This document shows positions 24,727-32,511 of a stretch of DNA of 64,000 nucleotides, one piece after another. The notes beneath the pieces were generated by a model. The model searched no databases. It was not told the origin of the DNA and worked only from the letters and a program-made list of their open reading frames with translations. The first letter of the stretch is position 1, and every line of letters starts with the position of its first letter. The DNA is from JAOPZW01 sp963789015 (GTDB lineage Bacteria > Actinomycetota > Thermoleophilia > Solirubrobacterales > Solirubrobacteraceae): assembly GCA_963789015.1 (NCBI GenBank), contig CAWBIU010000001.1:2108001-2172000 (forward strand). The letters are read 5' to 3'. The position numbers and the translations under genes are program-made.

Positions 24727-24885
24727 TCAGCCCCAGCCGGCGTGCAGCCCGACGTGGACGCGCGTCATCAGCGTCCGCCCGTGCGTGTCGCGGATCCACA
24801 GCCGGACCGCGAGCCCGACGCGGTCGCAGCGGATCGAGTTGGCCACCGGGCCGGAGACGCCGAGGTACGGCGGGCGGTGGTCCAC
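24727..24885 (-). CDS. Small 52-residue ORF, possible fragment of a larger family
   Basis: A minus-strand frame begins at GTG 24885 and ends at TGA 24727-24729. It reads as a plausible folded piece with the core PYLGVSGPVANSIRCDRVGL. The sequence recalls segments of larger hypothetical proteins in related actinobacteria, so it may be a relic. TAGGAC lies 4 bases before the start. It converges with the lipoprotein gene. It may also be a real short protein; evidence is limited to codon quality and composition. Confidence 0.35.
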   Translation of the reverse strand: MDHRPPYLGVSGPVANSIRCDRVGLAVRLWIRDTHGRTLMTRVHVGLHAGWG

Positions 24886-24944
24886 ATCCGTCCTACGGCC
24901 GGTCCGGGGCCCGCGGTCCCGCCATGGGCAACACTGTCGGAGCG

Positions 24945-26435
24945 ATGACCGGCGACCTCTCCGTCCTCACCGAGCTGCGCGCGCGCCTGGCCGAGATCGC
25001 CGACCTCGAGCGCGTGGCCGTCCTCCTGGCCTGGGACCAGGAGGTGGTGATGCCCCCGGCCGGCTCCGAGCGGCGCGCCGAGCAGCGCGCATCGATCAGC
25101 CGCCTGGCCCACGAGCGCTTCGTCGACGATCGCGTCGGCGAGCTGCTCGAGCAGGCCGAGCCCGAGACCGACGTCGACGCCGACACCATCCGCGTCGCCC
25201 GGCGGGACTTCGACAAGGCGCGCCGCGTCCCCGCCGACCTCGTCTCCGAGCTGGTCCACGCCGGATCCACCGGCCACGACGTCTGGCTGCGGGCGCGCGA
25301 GGCCTCGGACTTCTCGCTCTTCCTGCCCCACCTGCGGCGCAACATCGAGCTGCGCAAGCGCTACATCGCCTGCTTCCCGGAGGTCGAGCGCCCCTACGAC
25401 GCGCTGCTCGACGACTTCGAGCCCGGGCTCTCCACGAGCCAGGCCCAGGACGTCCTCGCGCGGCTGCGCGACGGGCTCATCCCGCTGCTCGAGTCGGCCG
25501 GCCCCGGCGACGACAGCGTGCTGCGCGGCGACCCGTACCCGGTCGCGGGCCAGCTGCGGCTCGTCGAGCAGGTTCTGCGCCAGGTCGGCGTCGACGACGA
25601 GCGCTGGCGGCTGGACGTCGCGGTGCATCCCTTCCAGGCGACGATCGGGCCTGGGGACGTGCGCCTGACGACGCGCTACGCCGAGGCCGACCTCGACTCC
25701 CTGTTCGGCTCGCTGCACGAGTTCGGCCACGGCCTCTACGAGGCCAACGTCGACCCGGCGCTCGCGCGCACGCCGCTGTCGGGCGGCGTCTCGGCCGCGG
25801 TGCACGAGTCCCAGAGCCGCCTGTGGGAGAACATGGTCGGGCGCAGCCCCGGCTTCTGGCGCTGGTGCTTCCCCAAGCTGCGCGAGGTGTTCCCCGGGCG
25901 CTTCGACGGCCGCCGCTGGGAGGACGTGCAGCGCGCCGTCAACGTCGTGCGCCCGTCGCTCATCCGCGTGATGGCCGACGAGGTGACCTACGCGCTGCAC
26001 ATCGTGCTGCGCTTCGAGCTCGAGCTCGAGCTGTTCGAGGGCGACCTCGACGCCGGCGACCTGCCCGAGGCGTGGAACGAGCGCTCGCGCGCGTACCTCG
26101 GCCTCGAGGTCCCCGACCTCGTCCACGGCGTCCTGCAGGACATCCACTGGGCCGAGGGGCTGTTCGGCTACTTCCCGACCTACGCGCTGGGCAACGTCAT
26201 CGCCGGGCAGCTGTGGGAGCGCGTCAACGCCGACATCCCCGATCTCGACGAGCGCTTCGCCGCCGGCGACTTCGCGCCGCTGCGCGAGTGGCTGGCCGAG
26301 CACGTGCACCGCCATGGGCGCCGCCTGCTGCCCGCCGAGCTCGTCGAGCGCGCCGCCGGCGCGCCGATGGATCCGGCCGCGTACCTCGCCTACCTGCGGG
26401 TCAAGCTCGGCGCATCAGCCGGCCTTATCGCCTGA
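24945..26435 (+). CDS. M32 metallocarboxypeptidase (carboxypeptidase Taq family)
   Basis: This 496-residue zinc peptidase carries the HEFGH metal motif (His258, His262), the family-specific HESQSRLWEN box (about 287-296, third ligand Glu) and the C-terminal IHWAEGLFGYFPTYALG signature. M32 enzymes remove C-terminal amino acids in the cytoplasm with broad specificity. No signal peptide is seen. The ATG at 24945 gives the normal N-terminus (LTELRARLAEIADLE); another ATG at 24924 adds seven residues. Confidence 0.93.
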   Translation: MTGDLSVLTELRARLAEIADLERVAVLLAWDQEVVMPPAGSERRAEQRASISRLAHERFVDDRVGELLEQAEPETDVDADTIRVARRDFDKARRVPADLVSELVHAGSTGHDVWLRAREASDFSLFLPHLRRNIELRKRYIACFPEVERPYDALLDDFEPGLSTSQAQDVLARLRDGLIPLLESAGPGDDSVLRGDPYPVAGQLRLVEQVLRQVGVDDERWRLDVAVHPFQATIGPGDVRLTTRYAEADLDSLFGSLHEFGHGLYEANVDPALARTPLSGGVSAAVHESQSRLWENMVGRSPGFWRWCFPKLREVFPGRFDGRRWEDVQRAVNVVRPSLIRVMADEVTYALHIVLRFELELELFEGDLDAGDLPEAWNERSRAYLGLEVPDLVHGVLQDIHWAEGLFGYFPTYALGNVIAGQLWERVNADIPDLDERFAAGDFAPLREWLAEHVHRHGRRLLPAELVERAAGAPMDPAAYLAYLRVKLGASAGLIA

Positions 26436-26471
26436 CCCAGCAGGTCTGCTGGCGCCCGGCGGCGGCGCCGG

Positions 26472-26477
26472 TACGGT
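26472..26477 (+). promoter_or_regulatory. -10-like TACGGT before the EamA gene
   Basis: TACGGT ends 8 bases before the ATG at 26486, consistent with a leaderless start. Confidence 0.4.
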
Positions 26478-26485
26478 GGCGTGGG

Positions 26486-27409
26486 ATGTCACGGCGAGCC
26501 TGGGCCATGCTGATCGTCACCGCCGCCGTGTGGGGCTCGTCGTACATGTTCATCAAGGTCGCGCTCGAGGACGTCTCGGAGGGCGCGATCGTCTGCATCC
26601 GCACCGCGCTCGGCGCGGCCCTGCTGCTCGGCCTCGCCGCTCAGCACCGGGTGCTCGGCGCGCTGCGCGAGCGCTGGCGCTGGGTCGTGGTGATCGCCTT
26701 CGTGCAGGTCGTCGGGCCGTTCCTGCTCATCACCCACGGCGAGACGCGGATCAGCTCGTCGCTGACCGCGATCCTGATCTCCAGCGTGCCGATCTTCACG
26801 GCGCTCATCGCGCTGCGCTTCGACCACGCCGAGCGGTCGCAGGGCTGGGCGCTGGCGGGCGTCGCCATCGGCATCGTCGGCGTCGCGCTGCTCTTCGGGG
26901 TCGACCTCTCCGGTGACTCGGACGAACTGGTCGGCGGCGGCATGATGGTGCTCGCCTCGCTCGGCTACGCGATCTCGTGGCTGCTCGTCAAGCACAAGCT
27001 CGCGGGCGCCGCGCCCGAGGCGGTGGCGGGCGGGACGATGCTCGTCGCGGCCATCGCAACGCTGCCGCTGCTGGTCGCCTCGCCGCCGGGTGCGGGCGTC
27101 GGCCTCGATACCGTCGGCTCGCTCGTCGCTCTTGGCGCCGGCGGCACCGGGCTGGCCTTCGTCCTGTACTACACGCTGATCGCCGACGTCGGCCCGCGCC
27201 GCGCGGCGATGGTCGGCTACGTCGCGCCCGGCTTCTCGATCGTCTACGGCGTCGTGCTGCTCGGCGAGTCGCTCACGCCCGGCGCGATCGCCGGCCTCCT
27301 GCTCATCCTCGCCGGCTCGTGGCTGGGCGCCGAGGGACGGCTGCCCGGCCCGCTCAGCCGAATCGGACCTTCCCGTTCGAGCGAGCCCGTTCCTGCGCGC
27401 GCTCCATGA
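26486..27409 (+). CDS. EamA-family (DMT superfamily) transporter
   Basis: This 307-residue protein has ten hydrophobic helices in two EamA repeats (first MLIVTAAVWGSSYMFIKVAL, second MMVLASLGYAISWLLVKHK), the hallmark of drug/metabolite exporters such as RhaT or YdcZ relatives. Substrate is unknown and often an amino acid or metabolite. The last 56 bases overlap the convergent LON-domain gene on the other strand, so the C-terminal tail is unusually polar and not conserved-looking. Confidence 0.88.
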   Translation: MSRRAWAMLIVTAAVWGSSYMFIKVALEDVSEGAIVCIRTALGAALLLGLAAQHRVLGALRERWRWVVVIAFVQVVGPFLLITHGETRISSSLTAILISSVPIFTALIALRFDHAERSQGWALAGVAIGIVGVALLFGVDLSGDSDELVGGGMMVLASLGYAISWLLVKHKLAGAAPEAVAGGTMLVAAIATLPLLVASPPGAGVGLDTVGSLVALGAGGTGLAFVLYYTLIADVGPRRAAMVGYVAPGFSIVYGVVLLGESLTPGAIAGLLLILAGSWLGAEGRLPGPLSRIGPSRSSEPVPARAP

Positions 27410-27980
27410 AGTCCAGCCGCTTCGCGGCCGCGCGGAAGAGACGGGCGACGAGGCGCATCCGCGCGTTCTCCGAGCGCAGGTCGAGCAGGCCCTGCTTGGC
27501 GTCGAGCCCGAAGTCCACGGTCGCGGCCATCTGGTAGGCGGTCATCTCGGCCAGCTCCTCGGGGTCGAGCGTGTGGTCGGTGGCCTGGGCGACGAGCTCG
27601 CCGTACGCCTCGTGGGCGGCATCGGCGGTCTTGGCGTCCGCCTGCTCGGACTTGTCGTCGAGGAACTCGACGGTGCCGGCCGGGTAGGGCAGGTCCTCAT
27701 GCTCGGAGACGATCCGGAACGGCCGCGTGCCGCGCGTCAGGATGTTCAGGCGACCGTCGTCCATGCGCTCGAGGACCTCGGCGATCTCCATCGCGCAGCC
27801 GATCGGGCGCAGCCCCTCATCGGCCGCCCAGACGATCCCGAACTCCCTGCCCTCGTCGAGGCACTGGGCGATCATCGTCTTGTAGCGCTCCTCGAAGATG
27901 TGCAGCGGCACGAGCTCGTGGGGAAGCGCGACGAGACCCAGCGGGAAGAGGGGGAAGTCAGGCACCTCGTCGTCCGGCAT
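27354..27980 (-). CDS. Stand-alone LON substrate-binding domain protein
   Basis: This 208-residue protein matches the N-terminal LON domain of Lon protease (FPLFPLGLVALPHELVPLHI, FEERYKTMI, REFGIVW, GRLNILTRGTRPFRIV) but has no AAA+ ATPase or protease part. Free-standing members occur widely and may act as adaptors or regulators of proteolysis; the function is unproven. A -10-like TAGACT ends 8 bases before the ATG. Confidence 0.88.
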   Translation of the reverse strand: MPDDEVPDFPLFPLGLVALPHELVPLHIFEERYKTMIAQCLDEGREFGIVWAADEGLRPIGCAMEIAEVLERMDDGRLNILTRGTRPFRIVSEHEDLPYPAGTVEFLDDKSEQADAKTADAAHEAYGELVAQATDHTLDPEELAEMTAYQMAATVDFGLDAKQGLLDLRSENARMRLVARLFRAAAKRLDFMERAQERARSNGKVRFG

Positions 27981-27988
27981 CGTCGCTG

Positions 27989-27994
27989 AGTCTA
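27989..27994 (-). promoter_or_regulatory. -10-like TAGACT before the LON-domain gene
   Basis: TAGACT on the minus strand ends 8 bases before the ATG at 27980. The divergent photolyase start lies only 34 bases away. Confidence 0.45.
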
Positions 27995-28014
27995 CGTCGC
28001 ACGTATCCCCTGAG

Positions 28015-29432
28015 ATGGCCCGTACCGCGATCCTCTGGTACCGGCGCGACCTGCGCCTCCACGACCATCCGGCGCTGTGCCGCGGGCTCGACGAGTTCGA
28101 CCGCGTGGTCCCCGTCTTCGTGCTCGACGACGCGCTCCTGCAAGGGCCGCTACCGGTCGGCGCCGCGGACCGCGTTCATGCTCGCCTGCCTGCGCGAGCT
28201 CGACGCGGCGATGCGCGATCGTGGCGGCGGGCTCGTCGTCCGCCACGGGCGCCCCGAGCGCGAGCTCGTCGCGCTCGCCGGGGAGGCGGGCGCGAGCGCG
28301 GTGCTGTGGACGAGCGACGTCTCGCCCTACGCGCGAGCGCGCGACGCGCGGGTCACCGAGGCGCTCGGCGAGGCGGGGATCGACGCGATGCCGTGCAGCG
28401 GCAACTACTGCGTCGACATCTCGCGGCCGCGCACGCGCGACGGCCGTCCGTTCCGCGTCTTCTCGCCGTTCTGGCGCGTGTGGCGCGAGGTCGAGCGGCG
28501 CACGGTGCACCGCGCTCCGCCCGAGCTGCCCGCCCTGCCGAGCGGCGTGCGCAAGGGCCGGCTGCCGTCGCTGGAGGCGCTCGGCGCCGGCGAGGACGTG
28601 CCCGAGCCGGCCGTCGCGCCCGGCGAGGAGGCGGCGCGCGCCGCGCTCGCGCGCTGGCTCGACGGGCGTATCGACCGCTACGCCGAGCGCCACGACACGC
28701 TGGCGGGCGGGACGGCGGAGCTGTCGCCCTACCTGCGCTGGGGCTGCCTGTCGCCGCGCGAGTGCGAGGAGCGCGCGACCGCGCACGGCGGGCGCGGCGC
28801 CGCCGCGTGGGTGCGCCAGCTGTGCTGGCGCGACTTCTACGCCCACGTCCTGCTCGCCCATCCCGAGAGCGCGACGCAGGAGCTCCAGGCGCGCTACCGC
28901 GGCGCGCTCGAGTGGGACACCGACGAGGAGAGGCTCGCCGCCTGGCAGGAGGGGCGCACCGGCTTCCCGCTCGTCGACGCCGGCATGCGCCAGCTCGCGC
29001 GCACGGGCTGGATGCACAACCGCGCGCGGCTCGTCGTCGGCTCGTTCCTGACCAAGGACCTGCACCTCGACTGGCGTCTAGGGCGAGGAGTGGTTCGCGC
29101 GGCTGCTGCTGGACGGGGAGCCCTCGCAGAACACCGGCAACTGGCAGTGGATCGGCTCGGTCGGGGCCGATCCGGCGCCGCCGTACCGGCGGATGTACAA
29201 CCCGGCCCGCCACCAGGAGCGCTTCGACCCCGACGGCGCGTACGTCCGCCGCTGGGTGCCCGAGCTGCGCGACGTGCCGCTCGAGCGCCTGACCGAGCCG
29301 TGGACGATGAGCGACGAGGAGCAGGCGGCGGCGGGCTGCGTGATCGGCGAGGACTACCCGGGGCCGATCGTCGACCACCTCGCCGAGCGCCGGCGGGCGC
29401 TGGACCGCTACTCCGCCGTGCCCCGCGACTAG
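28015..29432 (+). pseudogene. phr: Class I deoxyribodipyrimidine photolyase/cryptochrome, two frameshifts
   Basis: Read through two frame changes, the locus encodes a complete photolyase of about 470 residues. The N-terminal antenna domain begins TAILWYRRDLRLHDHPAL. The FAD domain has LRWGCLSPRECEE, LCWRDFYAHVL, GFPLVDAGMRQL, WMHNRARLVVGSFLTKDL and NTGNWQWIGSVGAD. One extra base in CAAGGG (28141-28146) and one in CTAGGG (28078 bases further, at 29078-29083) break the frame; deleting each restores it. The enzyme would repair UV-induced pyrimidine dimers with light. Both insertions sit at short G runs, so sequence error is possible. Confidence 0.82.
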
Positions 29433-29436
29433 CGAC

Positions 29437-29442
29437 TAGGGT
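29437..29442 (+). promoter_or_regulatory. -10-like TAGGGT before the 225-residue protein gene
   Basis: TAGGGT ends 6 bases before the GTG at 29449, a clear example of the leaderless pattern. Confidence 0.5.
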
Positions 29443-29448
29443 TGGCCC

Positions 29449-30126
29449 GTGGGGGCCGAGGCGCACGGGGTGGACGAGGCCGCGAGGGCGGCACGCGCGG
29501 TGCACGGCCGCCTGCTCGAGGCGGCCGAGACCCAGCACTTCGTGCACCACGTCGCCGACCTCGACAGCGGCGCCGTCTCGACCACCGAGCTGGACCGGCC
29601 GGTCACGCCGCTGTCGCGGCTCGACCGCCTGTCGCAGCTCGGCCACCGCTTCGTCGGCCCGATCTTCGGCGCGCCCGAGTACCGGCTGACCCCCAAGGCG
29701 CCCTACCAGGCCACGCCGGAGGGCTGGGTCGAGGTCTCACGGCCGACGTACTACGCGCCCGCCGGCAACGTGCTGTGGTGGGAGCCGCCGCGCGACTTCG
29801 ACGTCCGCACGATCTTCTTCGGCCTGCACTTCTCGTTCACGAGCGTCCCGGCGGGGCGGCGCTCGGTCGTCAGCATGACGATGGCGGGCAGCTCGTTCGC
29901 GGGCGCGACCGGGCACCTGCTGCTGCAGGCCCAGCTCGTGCCGAACACCGTGAGCATCCCGATCGCCGGCGGCTTCGGCTCGCACACGGTCGACTTCACG
30001 TTCGTGACGCCGCAGTCGTCGCTGCAGGTCGTCGTCGCGCTCGTGGCCGGGATCGAGCAGCTCACGTTCAGCGGGGCCACGTTCGGCGCCGCGCCGCCCG
30101 TGCTCGAGCCCGCGGTGTTCGCCTGA
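29449..30126 (+). CDS. Uncharacterised beta-rich protein
   Basis: This 225-residue protein is not a family I recognise. The N-terminal 30 residues are helical and contain QHFVHHVADLDSG. The remainder alternates short beta-strands with Pro/Gly turns and looks like an all-beta sandwich, without a signal peptide or Cys. The GTG at 29449 is chosen because of the TAGGGT hexamer 6 bases upstream. It converges with a methyltransferase gene. Confidence 0.65.
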   Translation: MGAEAHGVDEAARAARAVHGRLLEAAETQHFVHHVADLDSGAVSTTELDRPVTPLSRLDRLSQLGHRFVGPIFGAPEYRLTPKAPYQATPEGWVEVSRPTYYAPAGNVLWWEPPRDFDVRTIFFGLHFSFTSVPAGRRSVVSMTMAGSSFAGATGHLLLQAQLVPNTVSIPIAGGFGSHTVDFTFVTPQSSLQVVVALVAGIEQLTFSGATFGAAPPVLEPAVFA

Positions 30127-30147
30127 CGAGCGTGTCGCCGCCGCGCG

Positions 30148-30945
30148 TCACGGCACGCGTCCGGTCGCGATCCATGCCCGAGCGGTGAGTCGGAACGGCC
30201 GGTCGCCGGCATCCAGCCGCCGAGCCAGCTCGCTCGCGAGGGCGGCGCGGCGCTCGGACGTCAGCGCGGCCACGTAGGCGCCCGAGGGCCCGACGCCCGC
30301 CTCGAGCGGGCGCCACAGGTCCTCGAAGCCGGCGTAGCCGGCAATGACGACGGCCTCCGAGACGTGCACGTCGGCCAGCCCGGCCGAGGCCCACAGCGCG
30401 CCGAGCTCCGCGGGCGTGCAGTACGGCATGCAGCGGCCCTCGTCGAGCTCGGCGGCGGACGGGTCCAGCGCGACGGCGGCATCCCAGAAGCGGCGCAGGA
30501 GGGTCATCTCGCCGGCGTAGTCCCAGACCGCGGCGGACACCGCGCCGCCCGGGCGCGTCACGCGGCGCATCTCGCCGACGCCGGCCGGCGGGTCGGCCAT
30601 GAAGTTGATGACGAGCTGCGCCAGGGCGTGGTCGAAGGCGGCGTCCTCGAAGGGCAGCGCCTCGGCCGCCGCCTGCTCGACGCGCACGCCCGGGAGCCGG
30701 TCGCGCGCGGCCGCGACGAACCCGGCCGTCGGGTCGACGGCGGTCACCCGGCCGGTGCCCAGCCGGGTCGCGAGCTCGCCCGCGAGCGCGCCCGGTCCGC
30801 AGCCGACGTCGAGCGCGCGCCCGCGCGGGCCGACACCCGCCGCGTCGCACAGCGCCCGCGCGAGCTCGGGGCCGTAGCGGCCGATGTGCCGGTCGTAGGC
30901 CTCGGCCGGCGCCTGGAAGGTCGATGCTCCCGGCGGATCGCCCAT
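30148..30945 (-). CDS. Class I SAM-dependent methyltransferase
   Basis: This 265-residue protein has motif I ALDVGCGPGALAGELA, motif II TAVDPTAGFVAAA and the motif III region EALPFEDAAFDHALAQL. It resembles UbiE-like small-molecule methyltransferases and is a distant relative of the enzyme at 21348-22163. The substrate is unknown. It is divergent from the nuclease-like gene at 31012. Confidence 0.87.
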   Translation of the reverse strand: MGDPPGASTFQAPAEAYDRHIGRYGPELARALCDAAGVGPRGRALDVGCGPGALAGELATRLGTGRVTAVDPTAGFVAAARDRLPGVRVEQAAAEALPFEDAAFDHALAQLVINFMADPPAGVGEMRRVTRPGGAVSAAVWDYAGEMTLLRRFWDAAVALDPSAAELDEGRCMPYCTPAELGALWASAGLADVHVSEAVVIAGYAGFEDLWRPLEAGVGPSGAYVAALTSERRAALASELARRLDAGDRPFRLTARAWIATGRVP

Positions 30946-31011
30946 CGGGGCGAGCCTCGCGGGCACCGGGGGCCGCGGTCAACCCCCGCGTCCGTGGTAT
31001 GGCTCCGGGTC

Positions 31012-31818
31012 GTGCGCCTGGTGACCTGGAACGTGGCCGGCCGCGTCCGCGACCATGCGCGCCAGGCGGCCGCGATCGCCGCGCTGCGCCCGGACGTCGT
31101 CGCGCTGCAGGAGGTGACGCGGCGCAACCTGCCGCTGTGGGAGCGAGCCCTGGCGGACGCGGGGCTCGGGTACGTGCGCACGACCGTCGAGGAGGGCACG
31201 GTGCCCGGGCGCCGGCGCCTGTTCGTGCTCACCGCCGCGCGCTCGCCGCTTCAGGTCCTGCCCGGCCCGCCGGGCGTGCCGTGGCCCGAGCGGGTGCTCG
31301 CGGTCCTCACCGACAGCGGAGTCGAGATCGTCAACCTCCACTCGCCGATCTCGCCGGCGCCCGAGCTCGCGAAGGTCCGCACGCACGAGGCCGTCGCGGC
31401 CTACCTGGAGGCGTCGGACGAGCGGACCGTCGTGCTGTGCGGCGACCTCAACACCCCGCGCCGCGAGATGGGGCCGGGCGACGTGCTGACCTTCGCGCAC
31501 GAGAGCTCGGGCGCAGTGCGGCCCGAGCGCGGCGAGCGCTGGGTCGCGGCCGAGCGCGCGCTCGTCGCCGGGCTCGCGCGCCACGGCTTCACCGACGCCT
31601 TCCGCGCGCTGCACGGCTACGGCGAGCGTGAGCCGAGCTGGACCTATCCACGCGGCGGGGGCGGCTACCGTCTCGACCACGTCCTCGTCCGCGGGCTCGC
31701 GCCGCGCGCGGCGCTCTACGCGCACGCGTGGCGCACGGAGGGCCTCAGCGACCACTCGGCGCTGGTCGTCGACCTCGAAGATGTCGAGGACCGGGCGGCG
31801 GCTCCGACCTCCGGGTGA
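31012..31818 (+). CDS. Endonuclease/exonuclease/phosphatase-family hydrolase
   Basis: This 268-residue protein has the EEP fold signatures: LVTWNVAG (Asn), VVALQEVTR (catalytic Glu), NLHSP, LCGDLNTPR (Asp, Asn) and the C-terminal LSDHSALVVDL (Asp-His pair). It lacks a signal peptide, so it acts in the cytoplasm on a phosphodiester substrate, perhaps nucleic acid. The GTG start is followed by conserved strand one. The DHFR-like gene begins 24 bases downstream, likely in the same operon. Confidence 0.87.
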   Translation: MRLVTWNVAGRVRDHARQAAAIAALRPDVVALQEVTRRNLPLWERALADAGLGYVRTTVEEGTVPGRRRLFVLTAARSPLQVLPGPPGVPWPERVLAVLTDSGVEIVNLHSPISPAPELAKVRTHEAVAAYLEASDERTVVLCGDLNTPRREMGPGDVLTFAHESSGAVRPERGERWVAAERALVAGLARHGFTDAFRALHGYGEREPSWTYPRGGGGYRLDHVLVRGLAPRAALYAHAWRTEGLSDHSALVVDLEDVEDRAAAPTSG

Positions 31819-31842
31819 ACGACGACCGAACAAGGAGGAACC

Positions 31843-32448
31843 ATGACGGTGACGTGCGACTTCACGATGACGATCGACGGCTGCATGGCCGGCCCGAACC
31901 AGCGCGCGGACGCGCCGTTCGGCGACGGCCCGGGCGAAGCGATGCACCGCTGGATGTTCGAGGAGCGCGAGGCGAACAAGGAGGCGGTCGAGGGGATCGT
32001 CGGCGCCGGGGCCTACGTCATGGGCCGCAACATGTTCACTCCCGGGCGCGGCGAGTGGGACCCGGACTGGAAGGGCTGGTGGGGCGACGACCCTCCGTAC
32101 CACGCGCCCGTCTTCGTGCTCACCCACCACGATCGCGAGCCGGTCGAGATGCAGGGCGGCACGACGTACTACTTCGTCACGGACGGCATCGAGTCGGCGG
32201 TGACGCAGGCGCGCGAGGCGGCCGGGGACCGTCGCGTCTCGATCGCCGGGGGCGCCTCGACCGTGAGGCAGGCCCTCGTCGCCGGCCTGATCGATGAGCT
32301 GCGCGTCCACATCGCGCCAGTGGTCACCGGCGTGGGCGAGCGGCCCTTCGAGGGCGTGGCGCCCCTGGCGCTCGAGCAGCTCGGCGAGCCGTGGGGGACG
32401 TCGCTCGTCACGCACGTGCGCTACCGGGTGTCCAGGCCGGCGGACTGA
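31843..32448 (+). CDS. RibD C-terminal/dihydrofolate reductase-like protein
   Basis: This 201-residue protein matches the DHFR-like family of stand-alone RibD C-terminal reductases (TMTIDGCMAGPNQ, YVMGRNMF, SIAGGASTVRQALVAGLIDE, LRVHIAPVVTGVGERPF). Such proteins bind NADPH, but the substrate is generally unknown and they are not true DHFR. A strong ribosome-binding AAGGAGG lies 4 bases before the ATG, in contrast with the many leaderless genes around it. Confidence 0.88.
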   Translation: MTVTCDFTMTIDGCMAGPNQRADAPFGDGPGEAMHRWMFEEREANKEAVEGIVGAGAYVMGRNMFTPGRGEWDPDWKGWWGDDPPYHAPVFVLTHHDREPVEMQGGTTYYFVTDGIESAVTQAREAAGDRRVSIAGGASTVRQALVAGLIDELRVHIAPVVTGVGERPFEGVAPLALEQLGEPWGTSLVTHVRYRVSRPAD

Positions 32449-32464
32449 GCTCGGGAACGCCGAA

Positions 32465-32492
32465 GCGGCCGCCGGGGGTGGGTGGCGGCCGC
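32465..32492. terminator. Hairpin between convergent DHFR-like and peroxidase genes
   Basis: GCGGCCGCC and GGCGGCCGC form a 9-bp stem around a 10-base G-rich loop, 16 bases after one stop codon and 19 bases before the end of the convergent gene. It is a bidirectional terminator candidate. Confidence 0.5.
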
Positions 32493-32511
32493 CTCGGGAT
32501 CCCGGGGACGT

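Noticed and set aside
31843..32448. True dihydrofolate reductase
   Set aside because: The sequence matches the stand-alone RibD C-terminal group and no thymidylate synthase gene is adjacent.
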